A DNA stretch of 64,000 nucleotides. It comes from Acanthopleura granulata (Eukaryota; Mollusca; Polyplacophora; Chitonida; Chitonidae). Positions 26,963 to 41,900 of the stretch are shown one piece after another; position 1 is the stretch's first letter, and every line of letters begins with the position of its first letter. The notes under the pieces are model-generated. The model did not search any database. It saw nothing but the letters and a program-made list of their open reading frames with translations, and had not been told where the DNA came from. A program made the translations under genes and the position numbers. The stretch lies in contig JABBOT010000004.1 in NCBI GenBank assembly GCA_016165875.1, forward strand, positions 6,499,844 to 6,563,843, read 5' to 3'.

Positions 26963-29900
26963 CTAAGCTGAGGGATCTTCTTCCAATTGCTCCAGGTCAT
27001 ACAGGACTTCTAGAATGGTAGCCACACTCCAGGCCTGGGCTGGACAACCATCAGGGCAAAACTGGACAAAATGGGGAGAAAAAAACAAAAGGAAACAAAA
27101 CATTAAGCACCACGTTTACACACTGATAGCATCAAGAACTAGTCTCTTATGTTTTCAGTAATTTGCTTCAAGCCTGACAATCACTCACCTGACATAAGAA
27201 GAAAACAAATTTCAAACAGGAATCTTACCCCCCCCTCCCCCAACAATAAAATTTCTTCATTTATACATTCACTTTGTAAAAGGCACTCACATTACTGTAC
27301 ACCCGACAAGGTTCTTCTGTATTAACATACATGGCATTGTTGACAAACTCACAGAGATGGTTATAAATGAAAACACAAGTTGCTCAACATGTACTTCTCA
27401 CAAAGCACAATATCCAGCACTGCTGTGAGAGTGCAATGCTCATATTTGCATCAACAAGGGAGCATGTTAAAATGTCTCTGTTAGTACCTGTGTCTAAGTC
27501 AACATACATGTGCTGTTGCCATTGTGTTGGCCATAATCCTTGCATTTCAGACCTTTTATCACTTACAGATAAGAAATCTGTAACACTGATGTCATGGAAC
27601 ACAATACACATATTTTCTATGCACACAACACGGGATGAGGAGGTAGAATGGGTCTTTTCTAAGCATCTGTTTTTAATGACTGATGACAGAAATGCCAATG
27701 CAGTAATTTACCATGTATGTGTAGCATATTTTGACCCACTTCATACCTGAGTCAATGGTACAGAAGCAAATACATGTACTAATACCAAAGCTCAACCCGG
27801 TCTCTCCCACAACCATCTGCAGGTTGCTGGCAGACCTTCCCACACACCCAACAGCATAAAAGCAAATCTAACGGATCACCTTGCCATCTGAGTTGGTGAG
27901 TTCTGGGAGTGACTGCCATGGGGACCGCATAATCTCCTCGTAATGCCTGGTGAGCGTAGTCTTCACAAACAAGACTGTCTCCTCTAACAATCCAGGCTGA
28001 CTTGACTCAAGGACCTTTGCAAAATGTAACTTAGCCCGGAGGAAGTATCCAACTGGCCATATCCATTCCTGTATGAAAACAATTGACAATCAGAGCAATT
28101 TATTTTTCACGGATATTTTTGGTCCTAGTTCAGCTCAGAGCTTTTCAATCATTTCGGAGTTAATACCTGGTACCCATAAAAATATCTTGACACTCAGACG
28201 GGATAAAATAAGAGCATTACTGATCAAGCTTTTAACAATATATACTATACTACCAGGTTTGTGCTCTTTGCTTAGTAGATGGAACTAAGTCACAAGGAAA
28301 CTGATGTTTCCCAGCAGCTATATGAACATCCACATAAAATTTACCCAACACGGCAACTTATGAAGTCTTCATATTATGTTGGGAATTCAGCAGCTGCGAC
28401 ATATCATGTACTGTAAATGACCTAAAATTTTGCCCACAAAAGTGCATTTTTAGAGGCAAATTAAGGTGGTAAACAATTGCTCCTGGAGTTAAAGCTTACA
28501 TTTTTCCAGAAGGATTTCATCCTACCGTCAATACAAACCTCTACACAACCTTCTAAAATCAGTGGAACCCTAAGAATCAGGAAATGTAAGTATCTTATTC
28601 ATGGAAAAATTTTATGTGACTTAGGATAATCATGGACGTAATCAAAGTACTTACTGGGCCCTGATGGTAGTTAAAGCCGTTAGCAATTTTAGGGTCGCAA
28701 GAATCATCACTGTTCACATAGTTGCCAGCATAGGCCCAATCTCTGCAAACAATAATTGATTAAATGTGTAATAACTAATTCTTTTCTGAGCCCTGTTGCA
28801 CATACATATACCTATTGATGGGCTACCCTAATCCTACAACCTTTTCACATATGAAAAAGCAACTTTAAACACAATTTATGCACATTTTTAATTTAAAACT
28901 GCATTGGTTGGATTGGCCAATTTCAGGGCTTCACTAAAAGGATAACTTTGTCAGTCAACATAGAATAATGCCATCAGAATGTGCCTGATTAAACACCTTG
29001 CAAACATGCGAAAAGGTTGAAGAATGACAGTAGGCTAATAGTAACTTTGGACACAAAAGTTTCCTTCAGCATGTGTTACCATGCAAATGAGTCAATCTTC
29101 CTTAAGCCAAGAACTGTACAAAAGGGCCTAGATGGGCAAAATACAGACAACTGATCATTTTTAAGGAAAATATTATTCTCCTTTCTATTTTATACTGACT
29201 ATACTGTATAAGCATTTACTCAATGTACTGATCCCCACACCAAACTTTGGTATTTGTTGTTTTCCAATAAAGTTATTCTGCCTTGTGTTATTCCTTACTT
29301 TGGGTCAAGAGTTTTCATTCCCAATGGTCCCAGTAAAACCTCCTGGGCGGTGGATAATGCCTTCCAAGCATGCTCAGGGGTGAACAATTCCGGGGCCTAC
29401 AAGAAAGAAAAAAAATGAATTTTGGGGGTGTAAATTAAAGGTTTATACTTTGAACCTCTAAGTCAATTAGACTCTCACAGTACAGCACTTCCTCATCAGT
29501 TCTCTGCTCACCTCTACGAGTGGACTGCTAGTTTGCTTGTATGAGCCCTTATGAATGGTAGCTGATGTAAGTGGTTCTATATCGTCAATACATGAAAGTC
29601 AGTGAATTTCAAGGAGATTTCTAAAGGGGTGCTATAAGTGAGCTTAATTCTCTGCATCATTTGTCACATGTTTTTTTTTATTTTTCATGGAATTCTCCCC
29701 GACAATCTTCCCCACTGTTTCATTTCATTTTATACGAGGGTACTGAGGGATAAGTTTCAAACACAGAAACAAAAAGATAATACAATACAATAAAACAACT
29801 ATCAAAGTGTGACAACAAGTAGCAAATCAAACTTACAACCACCATTGTAACACAGAAATTCGGTCGCAGTTGGGTATCTGCCCAGAACTGTGAGCCCCTG

Positions 29901-32900
29901 TAGACATCCTTGTAAATGGCACGCCTGTTGATCAGCTCTGGCGCTTCCTCTGTCTCAGGATCAGGGGTGTCACTGATCCAGAACCGCTTCTCAAAATTAT
30001 CCGAAATCAGCTGAGACCACTGACTAAAAGTCACCTTTACCACTGTCCCTGTGAGATATAAAACAGTGTCGTTGAACTTTACCTGTCTAGAGATATTTTT
30101 CTGTGCATATCACCACCATTTTTCATGAACAGAAGGGCTAATGATAAGTGATAATTTTAGCTTCACTATTTCTCTTTGATTTGTGTTGATAGAGATACAG
30201 AGTAGAATGCTCAGTAAAGCTTATTTACATCAGGTTTTCTTCACAGAAACAAGCTAAAATATAGCTGTCAGGGACAGCGATGTCGGCATTCAAGCCAGTG
30301 GGCCTGTATGTGCATGTCTGTAGCATTTCTTTGGTTACATTGGCCCATATACAGTAGACGTGCATCCCTTTATACTACGAGGTCTCCATGTTTATAGCTG
30401 TAATAGTTTTCATTCACGTGACCTGCAGATATGGGGGAAAATTGCCCATTGTCGCAATCTGATCACAATTTGCATCAAATAGTATATATCGCAGGAAATA
30501 AATATGACCAGATTTGTGATCAGGATGTCAAACTATGTCGGGCAGCTAAACACAAATGCATTGTAGATGCATTATATATCATATAGACACATTTGTGCCA
30601 AATATGGTCAATCGGCCTTTTGTCAAATCTTGAAGCAGTGTAGATGCTGTATTTTTTAAGACAGGTCGAAGATTTTCAGCACGCATACAGGACATGTATA
30701 GCACTTTCCACCGAGCAATCTTGGGCTTTACAGCTTTTACCATTTTCTGTCATGTCACATGCAAATATGGGGGAAGTTGTTCTTTTTCGCACTTTGATTG
30801 CAATTTGCCGTAAAAAATGTGCATCGTAGCACAGAAATAAGATCAGCTTCGTGATCAGACTGTTACACTATGTCAGGTAGCATGTTCAGAAGACTCAAAT
30901 TTAAAATTTTTGCTTCCACATGACATTGCTTCTGGTTCCAGTTATTTGCTCACACATTACATTCTGTTTCTGCCCAAATAACGCAAAGACTACAGTTGTC
31001 ACATAGGCAAAACTTCAGGTCAATCGGTCTGAAGTTTACAAAGAAAATACCTCTCAACACTTTTCCTATCAATCCAATATGACGCAAGGTCACGTGACCT
31101 AGGAGATCCAAACTTTTACTCATGAAAGACAGGCGTTATTCCTACTATATATTTAAATTTCATGCATTTCTGCCATGTCATTTTAGCTGCACAAGTTTTT
31201 CAATTTTGAAACCTGCAAAAATCGTGATTTTTTTTTGGTATGTACTACTTCCGGTCTGCTGATGTCATTTCCAGTTATGTAAAATTTGTCTTCATGCCTT
31301 GTAATGATGTTAGGCCTTCAGACTGTGTCTTTAGCTTCATTGGTTATGGAGATATACCCACTTTTGCAGTTGGTGATGTCACTTCCAGTTTCCCAAAATT
31401 TGCATATCTGGAATCAGCATCCGAAACTGCATGAGGTAGGACTATTTGTAGGACATCATCTGTACAAGTGTAGAAATTATCACCCTGAATGTACCTAGGC
31501 TTTGTGCAACTACAGTTTGAATTTCAGCTCAGCCATTCTGGAGAAGATATTTAAAGGTTTTTATCAAAATCCAATATGGCCACCAAGCTACATTATCAAA
31601 AGCCTCCAAAAGTTTAGGTGCAAAACTTCAGGTCTGTAGCTAAAACATACTGAAGTTTCATGACCGTCCGACTTGCCGTTTTCTATAAAAACACAGGACA
31701 AAACTGTGGAGAATAATAATAATAATCTGAACAAAAACATAAGGGATTCTAGTCTGAATGGCCTCAACACCTAATTATGCACAGAGGCCTGGAATTGCAA
31801 CTTGGAAGAAAATTCAATTGCTGCATGTGCAAACTGTGATGATGCATGGTATAAAACAGAATAGCTGTGTTGGTTAAAAGACTTACTGCATATGACCATA
31901 AATTTGTAATGTATTAGACCCAAAATCATTTTGCCTCTTTCTTAAAGTTCTGTCAATCTTAGAAAGGCTTTTGATGTTTGTTGGAAGGTAGAATGATGTG
32001 TTACTGGAAAAGTGTTTCAGGGTCAACAGTAATATGTTATGACTATATTCACCTCTAACGTATTTTTTGGGGACAAATTTTTAGGCCAAAATAAAAAAAG
32101 GGAATTGACATTCATCAGTTTGTGATGATACATGTAATTATTGCAATTTACCATCAGTCACATGCTCTACTCCACTGTAGGGATACTGTCCATCCTTGTT
32201 CAACTGAACTAACCATCGAAGACTGGACTGGCAAAGCCCAATTAACTCCACAGCAGACCCATCCCTAAAACAAAAACAACACATACATAATAAGTTTGCA
32301 GATAAGGGCTTCAAACTTATTAACATAATTACATACTGCACATATTATTTTTCTTTAAGTTAGTTAGTAGATTCAAAGGGTAAAAAAAAAAAAAAAAAAT
32401 GGCTAACATTAAACAGAAAACAAAATTTTGCCACAACATTGTATGCTTTACCATCCTTCGGGACTACTCACAACCACCATTCCTTTCATGAATGCCTCTT
32501 ATGAAACATGTCAAATACCCGAATCAGACCAACCCCGAGTATGTGGCATCTACATCGATCTACAACTGGACTGTATACCTTGGGGTTGCAGGTTTTCCTC
32601 TGTTTCCAGCCTTTTCAGAGCCACCCATCTTGTCCATCCATGTGCCGCAGTTGAACCCATTGCCCCCGAACACAAATCCACAATCCCACCGCACACCTAT
32701 TTCATTGTTGAAGCCTGAATAAGAAATAAATAGTCAACATTTTCCCTTCTGGACAGTAGAAGTATGGACTTCAGAGATAATTCTGTTGCCTGTTCATCTT
32801 CACAGAATTATGATACCTCATGCATCACAGAAATTAATACGGAGATGTCCACCATATGCATGTGACATCATAATTACTTATAAATGCATGTAAAGTCCTA

Positions 32901-35900
32901 CTAGCTGGGATACAAAAACATGACAACTCCTTTGTTAGAGTCAATGTAGTCTAATTTCACAAAAAAAACCACTCATTATCAAATACTACCTCACATATCA
33001 AATTTTCAAGTTTGATTTAAAAATTATCATTACATGAAGACATATAACTCAAACCAGTTCAGCAGTTATACCATATTTTCGTAATGGTTGCTCAATGACT
33101 GCCAACAATTGTTGAGTAAAACACAATCTAGCTTATTTAATATTGGGCATATACACATGAATGCATATGAAAAGAAATAAAGCATGATTAGCTTACCCTC
33201 ATCTTTCATATGGCAATCTATACCTATCCCAGCATTCCTCTCCCTGAACTTCACACCACTAGCATGCTTCTGAAGAGCCTCCTGCATCACATCCTGTAGT
33301 GGCTGTTCCTGCATGCATGAATAGTGCCAAAATTGATTAAACATGCATTATTATTTAATTATTGCATTTGATAGAAATTATTGTAAGAAAATTAATACTC
33401 ATAAAAGGGTCAACATAAGACTGTGCTGTTCATTTGCTAAGTATTTCAAGCTTGGTAAAAAAACTAGTAAAAGAATTTTGTACCTTAGTCTTTGAAGAAC
33501 AAACGAATACATAATTTATGCTCCTGAACATATCCCATACTTCACATTCACTTATTTATTTCACTAGTGTTCAATGCCATATACTGGACTTTTCCACTGA
33601 AATCATTATCATGAGAATGATGTTTAAGTGTGGTTAAAACCCAAATGGAGCGAGTAAATCCTAAGATACATCATGACTTGCCAAAAGCAAAAACGAACAC
33701 AGGTACACATTGACAAAAAGGAAAAGGCAACTACTTTCAGTCATACTTTTGTTGTTTTTTTTCAAATAAAAAGGCTCCAACACTTCTTAATGATATATTA
33801 CAGTGGAAATAAAACACAGCTTGCTGTGTTACAATCACCTACGTGCACATAATGCACAGCACATGGGAGTTCACTTTTTGAGAAATAAAGAACTACTTTC
33901 ATCATGACAAGCTGTTATATTTCTTGATGCAAACGTAGTCACTTAAAAGTTTGTGGTGTGAACTGAAGAAGTTTAAAGAGCCCACCACACATATATTTTC
34001 ACTAATTTACTTATACTTGTGTGATTGATATGACTTACAACAGGGTCCTCTTCTGTAGGCTGAAGCTGTGTCTGTGCTTGTTGAAATTCTACCTAAAAAT
34101 ACAAGCGGACAATAACAGATGTTTCAGTTTTAGACCCAGATTAATTACTTACTTCTTTCCACTCTGCTATGAATCCACGATACTATCAATAGTGGTACAC
34201 CAATAGTAATTTTATTTATTGACTGGTTTTAATGCCAAATACACAGATTAGTAACCAGAGGTTTAGTTGAGTCATATGTAAAATACATTTAATTAAATAA
34301 GGCACGATGGAAGACATGATGTTAGCTTTAAAAATTAACTCTAAAGCTGTGTTACAGCCATATGGCTGATGAATTCTGGCTTAGCATCATGTAATCTGTT
34401 GCATTTAGTATTCATGTGACCCATCCTTTAAGGAGGCTCTTCAATTGTTACACTGATATACTGAATGAATGATTACCATGTCGGCAGTATCTCCGCCATA
34501 TTATGGCCCCTAATACATCGCATTTATCTGAATTCATTTTAGAAGGAATAGTTCTGGATGAATTTTCACATACCGATTTAGGAACAAAATCATCATGCGG
34601 GAACAGTCGCTTAACATTATCCTGAAGTATATGGAGTCCATCTGGCGCTAACTTTGTGTAGTCTTGTATACACTGCAACCACCACCAGACAGCATCCCGA
34701 CAGTTAAACCTCGCCCCAAAACCTCCCCCTAGAAGGTTTGGAATCAGGCCATGGCGCAAACAGGCTGCAAATCCCAGTATCAAGGCCCTTTAAACACAAA
34801 ACAGAGAAGAACTAAAAACCAGGAATCTTATTCAAAGGCAGAAAAAGACAAAACTTCAAAATCACATATTTACCACACTATCTTAAAGTTAGTCATATTA
34901 AGCATATTTTAGTAAGCTTGAGAAAAGAGTGTTTAATATAAATACTAGATGTCGCCACCTGACACATATTCTGTTGTAAAATAATGTGCCAGTATATGTC
35001 CTCAAATGGCTTTTAAGATATTGTATTTATTTTATCTTCTTTTATTTTTCCTCATGTAAAACCAAAGTGACAATGATGCTTTTCTGCATAGCAGTTCAGA
35101 ATAGGCAAACGAGCAAAAAATACCCACCACACTAAATTCAAATATCTTTACATACCGAGCTTCTGCGAAACGACCAGTGAGTAACAGAAGTCCTCTTAGT
35201 GTAATGAAAGTATCTCTTCCCCAACATCGCATATAACCAGATGCAAAGTGCGGGAACCCTGCAAAATCAGAAATTGAATTCGCAGCGTGGATCCGAACAT
35301 ACTATAGTCGTCCAATCTATTTAATCATCATCATTTGTATAATCTGAATAAACACCATCTTCATTGTAAGAAAAATTTGCAGCATATTATCCCACCACTT
35401 GCAGTACATGTAACAAAAACTTTGACATTATCCAAGGCCATATTTAAAAAATTCTTTGTTGCAGATAACACAAACCTATCACAAACCACAGTCTCTGACG
35501 AGACATTACCTCTACTGGTCAGGACAAAATTATCGAGGAGCCAATATATGTATGTACATGTATGTATAAGAGACAACCAACGATCAACACTGAAAATCAA
35601 TACTACGAAATATGTACCCTGATTGACTTGTACCTAGTTTTGTTGGAACTGAACAAAAACTGTTACACTAATAAGTAGCATTTTGAAAGAAATGGTAACA
35701 TATGTTGTATGAACAGATAGACAGAAAACAGATCATCAAAAACTGATACTGCGATTTGTCTTCTGATGTAGTCTACACTTGACCAAAGTTTCAAAGAAAA
35801 AGTTAATGCCGAACGCCAGACAGACGCTGAACAATTTGCTAATACATAACCTCTTCTGGTCTTTGATCAGTAGACCTAAAAACAGGAACAGTGGGTACGG

Positions 35901-38900
35901 ACTTTTAGAAGATAGAAGATAGAAGATCTTTAACAAATTGATATGGACAGAAAATAAAATCTCTGCATGTATGTATGTATGTATGCATGCACGTCTGTCC
36001 AGAGTTCTCTACAACCATTCATCAGACTGATTTCACACTTGGCAAATGTAATGCTGAGGACCCAAGGAAATACAAGCTTTCAGAAGGACTGATCACATAT
36101 ACAAATTAGGCAAGGACGACGTCACAAATCTTTCTTGTATAAATGCATGGTTCCTTTGGCCATGGAATGAAGAGCATATGAAGCAGATGTATGTCCTTTG
36201 CACCATGTGGCTGATACTGTATGAATTATTTTCAATTGGTCTCTACACCTGCCCACATATAGGTGAAATACCAGCACTTCTTTAACTGTTGTATGGGCCG
36301 ATAACTGGAGGGTAATATTTCATGCTGGTTAAAACACACCTATGAATGTTAGTTAAATTCTTTACATAATCATTTTTTGTCAAAACTATAACGGTTGAAT
36401 AACACTGGAATGTTATGTGCTTGTGACAGATGGTAGGGATAGTCCACTTGATATTTCTTGTTTCACGAGTCATTTTTTCACCTCTCATTCTACCAATATC
36501 TGTTAGTGAGTAAAGTGAGGATTTTCCTCCATGAATATGATGTTTTATCATATTTATTTGTTTCTTGGTCATACCTGCTGCTAAAGTAAGGTGTCGTTTG
36601 ATGTTGGTGTCTTGATCAACTTCTCCAGGTGGAGGATCTGCTAAGGATGCTGATAACTCTGGCAAAGGAGATGACTGAACAACACCACAAAACTGAGCAG
36701 AACCCATCGACAGGGCATAGATGAAAGTGGAGCCATCATTAACAAAACTGAAAAGCAAGGTACATTCACAGAAATTATTACCTGTACCATTTCCATAAGT
36801 TCAAATCAAAAACATCTAAAATAATTTCAGGTCATATTGGGCATGAAGTGCACAAGAAGAAATTTTCATTTCTCATGTACATTTAATATCAGGGACAAGT
36901 CTTCACATTTGAAAATGCCAATATTTATTAACTAAATGCAGAACAGAATCGAATGCTTTTATGGAGAAGTAAGTAACATACTCTGACATTAGAGACAATG
37001 CTTGGTCCCTAAGTATCATGTACGCTCCAGTCACAGCAGCATCAAAGTAGCATGGAATCAGGTAACGAGGTATCTTCTTCAGGTTGTCAAAGACATGCTC
37101 AAACCAATTCCCTAGCTGGAACAATAACAACATGATCATTATTAATGTCACAACAGTTTTTCATGAATAAAACATCTGAATAATATCACATAGAAGTATG
37201 TCTATACCTTATGATATTGGCAAATTAATGATAAATTTTTGAAAATTTCATTTACAAAAATGAAGAACTAATGAATATCTTTGTACACAAAATATTAAAT
37301 ACGACACTTTCATACCTCCTTTGTGCCTGGATGAACTTTCAGCCTGGCTGCTATGTAACCTGGTAACCAGTCTCCTTCTCTTAGATTATTACAGAGTGGG
37401 TGACCCAGATCATTGTGCGGTCGAATGTGTGAGAGCAGGGATATAACACCTGGAAAAATTGACACATGACTTAAAGTATCTCAACAACACCCACAGCTGC
37501 CTGGTCTAGAGGAATATTTACACTGTAACATCAAGGCCATAACTACATATATTATTATTTTATATTATATGTGTATTTTTTAAAAGTGTGGTGACAATAT
37601 GTATGGTTTAACTGTTACTCTTACCTTGTAGTCCACAAAATACCATTGAGCCACAGCCAGGTATGTCATAGGCTCCAAATCCTTTCCCATCATCCCTTTC
37701 TTCTGCATCACACCTGTATAGGGCTCTGTTGACATCAGAGAGGTTAAGGCGAGAAACTATACCTCTAAAATCAGAAGACTTGTTTTCTGCCAGTGTCCTT
37801 CCACTATATGTTCTAACAACGAAGCCAAACTGCTTCAAACACTTTCGGTATTCCAAAATGGCTTCCTTTGCTGGGCTGCCCAGTGAAACCCTGTCAACCA
37901 AAAAATAGTGACATATTAGACGTTCGATCATAAGAGTAAACTAGAGGAAGTATTAAAGAGTTTATGAATTTAAGGACATGAAGGAAAACTTACCTTAGGG
38001 CAACTACGCTCCCTGGGGGAAAGTGCTTCAGGTGAACATGGGGGTTGCTTGGGTCTTCATTTGTTACAACATGAACCATCTCGCTAGAATCAACGGCCAC
38101 ATTTTCGCGAACATGTAGTGAGTATTCTGGCAGACCATTGATAAATGACTTGCTTCTCTTGTACTCATCAGATCCTTTGGACACTATCTTCCCTTCAAAC
38201 AGAATTTCTTCGACTTTTCCTACATAAGTGAAACAGTGACTGATTACGATTTTCAGCTACATAGGGACTGAGCTAATACACTAAATTGCATTTGGCAACT
38301 GTAACACCCCACAGAACAATGTCACCTGAGATTTCACTTTCAGAATTTTAACACATATTATATGCACAAATATCTCCACTTACTAAACTCTAAGTAAGAC
38401 CTGTATCAAATTTACAACATTTACATAGCACAAACTACTTCCAACAACTGAGACCTGCATGGAGGTGAGTAAACTGGGTGAGCAAAGTTTCATCACTGGG
38501 TGTCCCTGACAAGGTATCACACCAAGTCCATTGGAATGTTGTTCTTTTTCCTCTTTATAACTCAGGCTTTAATATGTGTCCAACAATCTGTAGCAGTTGC
38601 TACAAGTATGTGCTTTTGCAAGTACCCACCTGACAGTGACAGTGGGCGGATATGCCCTGTATCATGTGGATTTACAGGGGGCTGGAAGGAAGTGCGAGAC
38701 ACTAAAATGACGGACTCGTGAGTCGTGGGTTTATGTCTTGTAACTGACACTATATTACTGTCTACCTGATCAACAAACACCTGAAATACAAATATAATAT
38801 AAACATAAACATAATACCATACACAGATATACATCCATTTTGTAATCTGAAAGTTTTAGCATGCCAGAATTTTGAGAGGGCTTTCTGTCTGAAATCCAAT

Positions 38901-41900
38901 GTTGACAATTCCTGCCAATACATCTGGTTAATTTCCGTTCTGGAGAGAAAGTTAAATTATGTTTATGTACATCATCTGATCTGAACGTTCTTTACACACA
39001 AGAAAACTGTTGCTAAATTATGATACTCCTACATAAACAACCACAGTTCAGTCTTACCTGATTGAAACCCTCTGTTCCCAGCCTGTAATGCAATTTGTTG
39101 AGAACTCTCTTGCCAGCAATGATTCCAGAGGTCAATGTAACATGACCCTCATCACTCTCATTGTCAGACCAGGAGGGATACACCCTCTCCTCTGAAACAA
39201 CATGGATCTACAAACAAATAATATGCCCTGTTAATTCACAAAGAACAATCTCCAGGCTCCAACAAGGAGTTCAAGACAAACGATCCACATAAAATTCTAC
39301 AACAGGGTCATACTTTCAACCTGTAAGGTTGACTCTTATGCTTTAAAAGATACATGTAGCTAGTTCCTCAATCCTTAATCTAATTCAGTTATGACTATGC
39401 CACAACTGAAGAAAAAAAAAGTGGTGTGCTACTGGTTTTTATTGATTATGACTTCTGCTCTTGGTTTCACAGTACACAACTCTGTGATTATGACAAGTGC
39501 CTTTTGAAAGAATACCACATCTTATGACAATACCCAGTGACCAAAAGCTGGCACTGAGATGTGAAAAATAGAACTAAAAACTGATGATTAAAAAACTGAA
39601 CACAGTAGCACATGTACATGTAAACAACGGTCTAACAACAGAAGAAATGCATCACAGTATTCAAAGACAATATTCACTTTAGATCTCCAAGGTACATGCC
39701 AATGATACTAATGAAAGCCTAACTGACATGAAGTGACCAAGAAGAACTTACATGATGCGGGACCAATTCATCATATCCACGGTTACTGCCTGAGGCACAG
39801 AATGCCATGGACACAAGAGCTGCTGTCGGAAAGATGTCATACACAGACCTCACCTGAAACAGGCAACAAGTGGGATGAAAGGTCATTCAGGAAACTTTCA
39901 AATTCTTTTGGCATATTTCTGTTCATCATTGCAATCATTTATTGAACTATGCAAAAAGTAATATTTTTGATTATGTACCACTCTCTTAGTATCTCTTCAT
40001 AGTTACTCTAATGTACTACTGTAGGAGCCCTTGTTTCTCACCTCTATGGGGCACTTGTTGTCATGGGTCTGATCAAAGAACATGGCATGTGCCACAGTGG
40101 GGCTGAGAGGCTGTACTTGAGGCTGTATGAAGGCTCCCACAGGACTGCCGCCATAACGGTACACCAGACGTCCCTCTTCATGAGCATCCCAGGCACTCAT
40201 TGCCTCTGACAAAGGACAGGGATTGGAAACCACTTCATAAAGAAACTAATTTATTTATCTGACTGGTGTTTAATGTCATATACAAAAACTCTTTTAATTA
40301 TGAGGTGATGGACAGGTTTATGTGGGGAGTAAACCATCACCCTGATTTAGAGCCGCAGTTAAACTGGCAAACAGTGGTATTTGAACACGTGACCTGATTG
40401 GTCAGGTCCTATTCATCAGTGGTAAGGAAATCAACTTAGTCGAATGAGGTATAAATAGTGGTGCAGGCTTACCTCTTATCAGTGAATTTATTCCCAGCCT
40501 GTTGATGAACATGTTGTCTAGGTGTTCGCTTCCAGTGAAGAGCTCCCCGATGACATAGAGGTCAGGTCGTACTTGACGAGCAACATCCATCATATACTGT
40601 AACAATATAAACACAATTTGTTTTTATGTACCAATTTACTACCTGCTGTCTTCATGTATACATTTCCAGTAACAATTCTGATCAGCATTTCATATATATA
40701 TCTGTGTTTCTTTTCGATTGTTTACTACACCCTAACAGCAAATGCACTGTTTATGGTACTGAAATGATACAATTACAACACTCTTTATTCTGTACACACA
40801 ATATACTGTATCACATTTACCAATCACTGCAGCCCAAATAAATGTGACCATATTAGCTTCCATACCTCTGCCACATGGAGTGGCGTACTGTGACAGTTGT
40901 CCAGACGAACCCCATGAAATATCCTGGCTGTTGTTTGGGTGTACTTGGTCATGTGATTCCACAGATATGGGCAATCTTCAGGAGACTTTCCATAACGCAG
41001 CTTAACACTGTCTCCCCAATTGATTAGCTCCCGCCTCAGGTATATATTTGAGCCTGCACAAGAAAATTAGAGCAACACCTTCATTTAATTACAAGTCTCA
41101 CCTATGAATGAGCAATAAATGATCTACATGTATTAACTTTAGGGGCATAATATCCTTGCTGACTGACCATGATAGGATAAAGCTGAATTTTTACCAAGGC
41201 ACATTTATTCAAGCATGACCAAGGTTGCAAGCTCCATGCACTGTCAGCAAATCAGTATCCATTCAGAATCTCTTTAACAAGTAAAACTGGGCCAAATATT
41301 GCTTCACTATTTAATCCATAAATCTGGAGTATTGACGATTTTGTAAAGCATGGAAAGATGGAAGCAAATATAACTGAATATTACAATTGAACTAACAGAA
41401 AAAAACTGAGATATGCTTTGACACATTACTTCTGAAAAATCATTTTTATGTCACATCTCTAAATGCTGACCCCACATATCTTACTGACCTACTTCTGCAA
41501 AGTTCCTTAGTGGGTCATCACCCATAACCCATCCATTAGTGGCCATAATGAGTTGGCCCTCCTTGTTCATCATCGTCTCCTCTTTATCCACAGACCCAAC
41601 ATGACTAGCTGGCTGGACAAAATAACTGACAACATAAAATACACTTCTTAATTTTTTTACACACTGATAATCTGACATTACCAAAAAGCACAAAAGAGAC
41701 GTTACTTTTCACTTGGTGATGTCGTGTGACAAAAGGTCGTTACTGCATGTTCATGATGATTTTAATATTTTCTTAATCCTGGATTGTTTCATATACCAGA
41801 GACATTAGAAACAGTACTTGTTACTGCCTCACTTGGTGCTGAATATTGAGAGGTTAGAGCAAGAAAACAAGACTGGTCAGCCTGGTGGCAGTATATTGTG

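Larger units (their letters stand above)
26963..37890 (-). other. AGL: AGL C-terminal half: GH133 amylo-1,6-glucosidase domain
   Basis: Exons 15-29, residues about 850-1557. Conserved blocks are [67 protein letters not shown] and LPELTN...[10 protein letters not shown]. By comparison with fungal enzymes, the Asp of GTWMDKMG (about 1274) and the Glu of LPELTN (about 1518) are the likely glucosidase acid/base pair (inference from motif position). The last exon ends with an acidic tail EQLEEDPSA, slightly longer than in vertebrates. Confidence 0.92.

Noticed and set aside
27367..27750. 127-codon plus-strand open frame and an overlapping 104-codon minus-strand frame in the last AGL intron
   Set aside because: No recognisable motif, overlapping frames on both strands, and the interval lies wholly between two firm AGL exons; most likely chance.
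36282..36574. Continuation of AGL exon 18 past the donor site
   Set aside because: The frame stays open by chance after GTATGACC; the next exon (35156-35258) continues the conserved protein only if splicing occurs at 36575.
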